Source: CALJIC01 sp039805565
Lineage (GTDB): Bacteria > Chloroflexota > Chloroflexia > Chloroflexales > Roseiflexaceae
DNA: 33,801 bases
Direction: 5' to 3'
Assembly: GCA_039805565.1 (NCBI GenBank)
Contig: JBDLTZ010000318.1
Span: 1-33,801, forward strand
Under the pieces are notes generated by a model that had not been told where the DNA came from, made no database searches, and saw only the letters and a list, made by a program, of their open reading frames with translations. Positions 30,960-33,801 of the stretch are shown one piece after another. Each line of letters starts with the position of its first letter. Within the stretch, counting starts at the first letter, position 1. The translations under genes were made by a program, and so were the position numbers.

Positions 30960-30982
30960 CTCGCACACCCACGGATGTATGA

Positions 30983-32704
30983 CTACGAGCGCCCCACCAC
31001 CGGCGGCACCAGCCCCAACTCCCCGTCCGACCCCGGCCGGAGGAAGTCGAAGTCGCACCCCTCGTCAGGCTGAAGCACGTGCGCCGCGTAGAGCCGCGGG
31101 TAGCCACGCGCGTGTTTGGGAGGCGGAGGTCGCCAGGACTCACGCCGACGCGCCAGCTCGTCGGGCGGAATCAGCAGGTCCAGCCGGCGCTCCACCGCGT
31201 CCAGCTCCACGATATCGCCGTCGCGCACCAGGGCCAGCGGCCCACCCACCGCAGCCTCCGGTGCCGCGTGGAGCACCACCGTCCCGGAGCTCGTCCCGCT
31301 CATACGCGCGTCGCTCACCCGCACGATGTCGCGCACACCCTGGAGCAGCAGCCGCCGCGGGACAGGCACAGCGCCCCACTCCGGCATCCCCGGCGCGCCC
31401 ACCGCGCCCACATTGCGCAGCACCAGCACCGTGTCAGGGGTCACCGGAAGATCCGGCGCGTCGATCCGCTCCAGCATCTCCTCATAGCTCTTGAACACCA
31501 GCGCGGGGCCACGGTGGCGCAGCAGATGCGGCGAGGCTGTGGCGGTCCGGATCACCGCGCCGCGAGGAGCCAGGCTCCCGTGCAGCACGGCCAGGCCGCC
31601 GGGGGGCTGCACGGGCTTCGCGCGCGGCCGGATGACGGCCGGGTTCGGGGCGAGGGGCAGCAGGCAGTCACCGAGGGGACGCCCCGAGACCGTGGGCGCG
31701 TCAAGGTGGAGCGCGTCGCGCAGCTCGGCGAGGAGCGCCGGGAGCCCTCCGGCCGCGTGGAAGTCCGCCATGAGGTGCGCACCGGTGGGCTGGAGGTTCA
31801 GCAGCACCGGCGTCTCTCGGCTGACGCGGTCGAAGTCGCCCAGGGCAAGCGGCACGCGCAGACGCCCGGCGATGGCGAGCAGGTGGATGACCGCGTTGGT
31901 CGAGCCGCCCATCGCCGCAAAAACCCGCAGCGCATTCTCGAAGGCAGCGCGGGTGAGGATCTGGGAGGGGCGCACATCCTCGCGCACCAGCTCCACCGCG
32001 CGGCGACCGCTGGCCTCGGCGGCCTCGAGGCGGCGCGTATCGCCCGCGGGGATCGTGGCCGTGCCGGGGAGCATCATCCCGAGCGCCTCCGAGAGCACCG
32101 TCATCGTCGAGGCCGTGCCCATCGTGTTGCAGGTGCCCACCGAGCAGGAGTAGCAGGCCTCGAGCGCGCGCCAGTCGGCCTCGCTCAGCCGCCCGGCGCG
32201 GTACTCGTCGAGGTACTTCCACAGATCCGTGCCGCTGCCGACCTCCTGCCCGCGCCAGCGGCCAGGGGTCTTGGGCCCCGCGCAGACCTGGATGGCCGGG
32301 AGGTCGGCGCTGGCGGCGGCCATGAGCTGGGCGGGCGTGGTCTTGTCGCAGCCGCAGAGCAGCACCGCGCCATCGATCGGGTGGGCGCGCAGCGTCTCCT
32401 CAACCTCCATCGCCATCAGGTTGCGGTAGAGCATGGCGGTGGGCTTCATCAGCTCCTCGCCGAGCGACATGGTGTTGAACTCGAGTGGGACGCCCCCGGC
32501 GGCGATCACCCCACGCTTGACGGCGTCGGCCACGGGGCGCAGGCCGAGGTTGCAGTTGTTCAGCTCGCTCCAGCTGTTGGCGATGCCGATCACCGGCTTG
32601 CCGGCGAAGAACTCCGGCGAGTAGCCGAGGGTGCGGAGGACAGAGCGGCTCTGCGGCCCGATCTCATCGCGGCCCTCGAACCACTCGGCGCTGCGAAGCT
32701 TCAT
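30983..32704 (-). CDS. IlvD/Edd-family dehydratase, probably sugar-acid (pentonate) type
   Basis: Iron-sulfur dehydratase of 573 residues. The N-terminal half shows VIGIANSWSELNNCNLGLR, EFNTMSLGEELMKPTAMLYRNL, LLCGCDKTTPAQLMAA and CYSCSVGTCNTMGTASTM, the cysteines that hold the cluster. AMGGSTNAVIHLLAIAGR and DARMSGTSSGTVVLH are family signatures. The WSELNNCN and SLGEELMKPTAMLYRNLMAMEVEE segments look to me more like the L-arabonate/D-xylonate dehydratase branch than like biosynthetic dihydroxy-acid dehydratase, and no other branched-chain amino acid gene is nearby. The facing GntR regulator supports catabolism. The ATG at 32704 has AAGGA 6 bases upstream. Conversion would be of an aldonic acid to its 2-keto-3-deoxy product. 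Confidence 0.9.
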   Translation of the reverse strand: MKLRSAEWFEGRDEIGPQSRSVLRTLGYSPEFFAGKPVIGIANSWSELNNCNLGLRPVADAVKRGVIAAGGVPLEFNTMSLGEELMKPTAMLYRNLMAMEVEETLRAHPIDGAVLLCGCDKTTPAQLMAAASADLPAIQVCAGPKTPGRWRGQEVGSGTDLWKYLDEYRAGRLSEADWRALEACYSCSVGTCNTMGTASTMTVLSEALGMMLPGTATIPAGDTRRLEAAEASGRRAVELVREDVRPSQILTRAAFENALRVFAAMGGSTNAVIHLLAIAGRLRVPLALGDFDRVSRETPVLLNLQPTGAHLMADFHAAGGLPALLAELRDALHLDAPTVSGRPLGDCLLPLAPNPAVIRPRAKPVQPPGGLAVLHGSLAPRGAVIRTATASPHLLRHRGPALVFKSYEEMLERIDAPDLPVTPDTVLVLRNVGAVGAPGMPEWGAVPVPRRLLLQGVRDIVRVSDARMSGTSSGTVVLHAAPEAAVGGPLALVRDGDIVELDAVERRLDLLIPPDELARRRESWRPPPPKHARGYPRLYAAHVLQPDEGCDFDFLRPGSDGELGLVPPVVGRS

Positions 32705-32721
32705 GGCTGATCCTTGGCGCT

Positions 32722-32731
32722 CTGTATACAG
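32722..32731. promoter_or_regulatory. CTGTATACAG palindrome, candidate GntR operator
   Basis: A perfect 10-bp palindrome 18 bases upstream of the dehydratase ATG, inside the predicted leader. It shares GTATAC with the site overlapping the -10 box of the gntR promoter. Confidence 0.5.
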
Positions 32732-32794
32732 CGTGTGGAAGCCCCTACCGGGTAGATCTCGGGGATAATATCTCGCCTCGGCGGCCTGATAGCC

Positions 32795-32822
32795 ATTATA
32801 GTGGGGCGAAGCCGCGTGTCAA
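32795..32822 (-). promoter_or_regulatory. Strong promoter of the dehydratase gene
   Basis: On the minus strand TTGACA (32822-32817), a 16-base spacer and TATAAT (32800-32795) are both perfect consensus boxes. Predicted start is near 32788, giving a leader of about 85 bases. Confidence 0.8.
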
Positions 32823-32979
32823 GGGGCGGCACGGATAAGAGTTTGTATGCAGAACGTGGTGGATACACACGTGTGCCGACCCGCAGGGGCGACCATTGCG
32901 AAGAGACGCACCAGCCCTAGGGATCTACCCTGTGCGCGATCTTGGTTACTGCTGCGCCCTCACGCCCGAAAAACGGCTC

Positions 32980-33007
32980 TTGACACCCATCTCTTCCTTC
33001 GTATACT
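32980..33007 (+). promoter_or_regulatory. Strong promoter of the gntR gene
   Basis: TTGACA (32980-32985), 16 bases, TATACT (33002-33007). Predicted start is near 33014, about 53 bases upstream of the ATG. Confidence 0.78.
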
Positions 33008-33014
33008 TGCATAC
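33001..33014. promoter_or_regulatory. GTAT-N6-ATAC inverted repeat over the gntR -10 box
   Basis: GTATACTTGCATAC overlaps the -10 element and the predicted start of transcription. The GTAT/ATAC half-sites and size fit operators of the FadR-type GntR regulators, so autorepression is likely. Confidence 0.5.
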
Positions 33015-33066
33015 ACATTCCGAAAATCCGAAACCCAGCACACGTTCTGCGAGAAGGACACCCGAC

Positions 33067-33747
33067 ATGAGCGTGAGCCTGCTGCGCCCCGTGACCGTGA
33101 GCAAGGCCCCGCGCTTCCGCGAGGCAGCCTACGCCGCCATCAAGGAGGCGATCCTCTCCGGCCGGATCGCCCCCAACCAGCCCATGGTGGAGGAGCAGCT
33201 GGCTGCGTCGCTCCAGATCAGCCGCACCCCCGTGCGCGAGGCGCTGGCGATCCTGGAGTACGAGGGGCTGATCGCGCCGCGCAGCGGGCGCGGCCTGTAT
33301 GTCACCACAATGACCCGCGAGGAGTTTGTGGCGTGCTTCGTGGCCAACGAGACCGTTGAACCTTTCCTGGCCCGCCGCGCCGCGCTACTCGCGGAGCAGC
33401 CGCAGCTCGACGCCATGCGCGAGACGATCGCCCGTGCCGAGGGGGCGGCGGCCGAGGACACCCCTGGCTTCCTGCGGGCCTCGCGCGACTTCCACCGGCT
33501 GGTGGGTGAAGCTGCGGGCAACGAGCCGCTGATGAACTTCGTGCTGCGCAACGAGGAGCGCACCGACATGTACCTGCTCAGCGCCGGGCGGGTGGTAAAC
33601 CCGGAAAGCATGGCTGCCTCGAACCGTGAGCACGCTGCGATCCTCGGCGCACTCGAGCAGCGCGACCCGGAGGCCGCCGCCCGGCTCACGATCTACCACG
33701 CCCAGTCGCTGCGCGGGCGGTTCACGGAGCTCTTTGGGGAGCGCTAG
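33067..33747 (+). CDS. GntR-family (FadR/FCD) transcriptional regulator
   Basis: Regulator of 226 residues. The winged helix (about 20-80) has the GntR signature: YAAIKEAILSGRIAPNQPMV, LAASLQISRTPVREALAILE, then YEGLIAPRSGRGLYV. The C-terminal all-helical FCD domain (about 90-220) includes SRDFHRLVGEAAGNEPLM and NREHAAILGALEQRD, which carry the histidines that bind metal or a carboxylate ligand in this family. Such proteins respond to sugar acids or other organic acids. It faces the IlvD/Edd dehydratase, which makes that gene its likely target. The ATG at 33067 has AAGGA 8 bases upstream; the open frame upstream of it includes the promoter and is not coding. Confidence 0.93.
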   Translation: MSVSLLRPVTVSKAPRFREAAYAAIKEAILSGRIAPNQPMVEEQLAASLQISRTPVREALAILEYEGLIAPRSGRGLYVTTMTREEFVACFVANETVEPFLARRAALLAEQPQLDAMRETIARAEGAAAEDTPGFLRASRDFHRLVGEAAGNEPLMNFVLRNEERTDMYLLSAGRVVNPESMAASNREHAAILGALEQRDPEAAARLTIYHAQSLRGRFTELFGER

Positions 33748-33754
33748 AGCGAAA

Positions 33755-33789
33755 CGCCGAGCGCCGAGCGCTGAACGCTGAACGCTGTA
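33755..33789. repeat. Tandem heptamer repeat after the gntR stop
   Basis: Five units: CGCCGAG twice, CGCTGAA twice, CGCTGTA. It begins 8 bases after the stop codon. On the complement it reads TTCAGCG/CTCGGCG, again the CTCA-like heptamer family. Confidence 0.75.
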
Positions 33790-33801
33790 GACATTCCCAG
33801 C

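Larger units (their letters stand above)
30487..30982. other. GC-rich repeat-bearing intergenic region
   Basis: About 500 bases with no credible gene. It contains a 26-bp direct repeat (30599-30624 and 30660-30685), a run of GC-rich sequence of the type GGGGCTTCGCCCC near 30717-30728, a less GC-rich stretch (30740-30890) with no recognisable gene or RNA, and two stable hairpins at 30901-30925 and 30944-30959. Confidence 0.6.
32705..33066. other. Divergent regulatory region between dehydratase and GntR genes
   Basis: This 362-base gap holds two strong outward promoters and several palindromes built on GTATAC or GTATGC (32722-32731, 32845-32850, 33001-33014) plus a CACACGTGTG palindrome at 32866-32875. 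No open frame in it looks coding. Confidence 0.7.

Noticed and set aside
30487..30982. Open frames in the repeat-rich gap as small genes
   Set aside because: Translations are Pro/Arg/Gly-rich, span the direct repeats and stem-loops, and have no ribosome binding sites or recognisable motifs.

Overview
The window is high-GC bacterial DNA with short intergenic gaps, sigma-70-type promoters, several GTG/TTG starts, and many multi-PAS/GAF signalling proteins. Together with a MaoC-phosphotransacetylase fusion, a DUF1361 membrane protein, a MacAB-like exporter and dispersed short repeats, this suggests a filamentous Chloroflexota (Chloroflexia-like) genome. That placement is inference; no rRNA, tRNA or marker gene other than valS is present to prove it.

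Layout. 1-5000: a five-PAS hybrid histidine kinase (with the probable start of a further gene at the left edge), a GNAT acetyltransferase and an isochorismatase-fold hydrolase, all on the minus strand. 5174-8001: a short, possibly truncated glycosyltransferase-9-like gene overlapping a large patatin-like lipase with a transmembrane hairpin inside the catalytic domain. 8105-14523, minus strand: an extended SDR epimerase, valyl-tRNA synthetase and a GH95-type fucosidase. 14684-17614: a membrane diguanylate cyclase transcribed divergently from the fucosidase. 17650-21493: a DUF1361 membrane protein, then a two-component pair (LuxR-type response regulator plus multi-spanning histidine kinase). 21611-23599: a lipoprotein alpha/beta hydrolase of the tripeptidyl-aminopeptidase type.

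23642-28333 is a minus-strand operon encoding a TetR regulator, a long coiled-coil membrane-fusion protein, an ABC ATPase and a MacB/FtsX-type permease. It has a near-consensus promoter (TTGACA-17-TAGAAT) and a perfect inverted repeat at the predicted start of transcription, the layout expected for an autoregulated drug/peptide exporter. 28623-28979 encodes a small membrane protein. 29104-30486 is a MaoC hydratase/phosphotransacetylase fusion. 30983-32704 is an IlvD/Edd-family dehydratase facing a GntR/FCD regulator (33067-33747); both have strong promoters and share GTATAC-type sites, so this is probably a sugar-acid catabolic unit.

Between genes there are three kinds of repeat: perfect GC-rich hairpins at convergent or 3' gene ends; short tandem heptamer tracts (variants of CTCANNN) that in four cases supply the stop codon of the adjacent gene and in one case lie inside the histidine-kinase reading frame; and GC-rich stem-loops with a 26-bp direct repeat at 30599-30960. 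I see no CRISPR array, transposase, integrase, tRNA or rRNA. No clearly new multi-gene system is evident; the best leads are the heptamer repeats at stop codons, the patatin pair, and the altered phosphotransacetylase motif.
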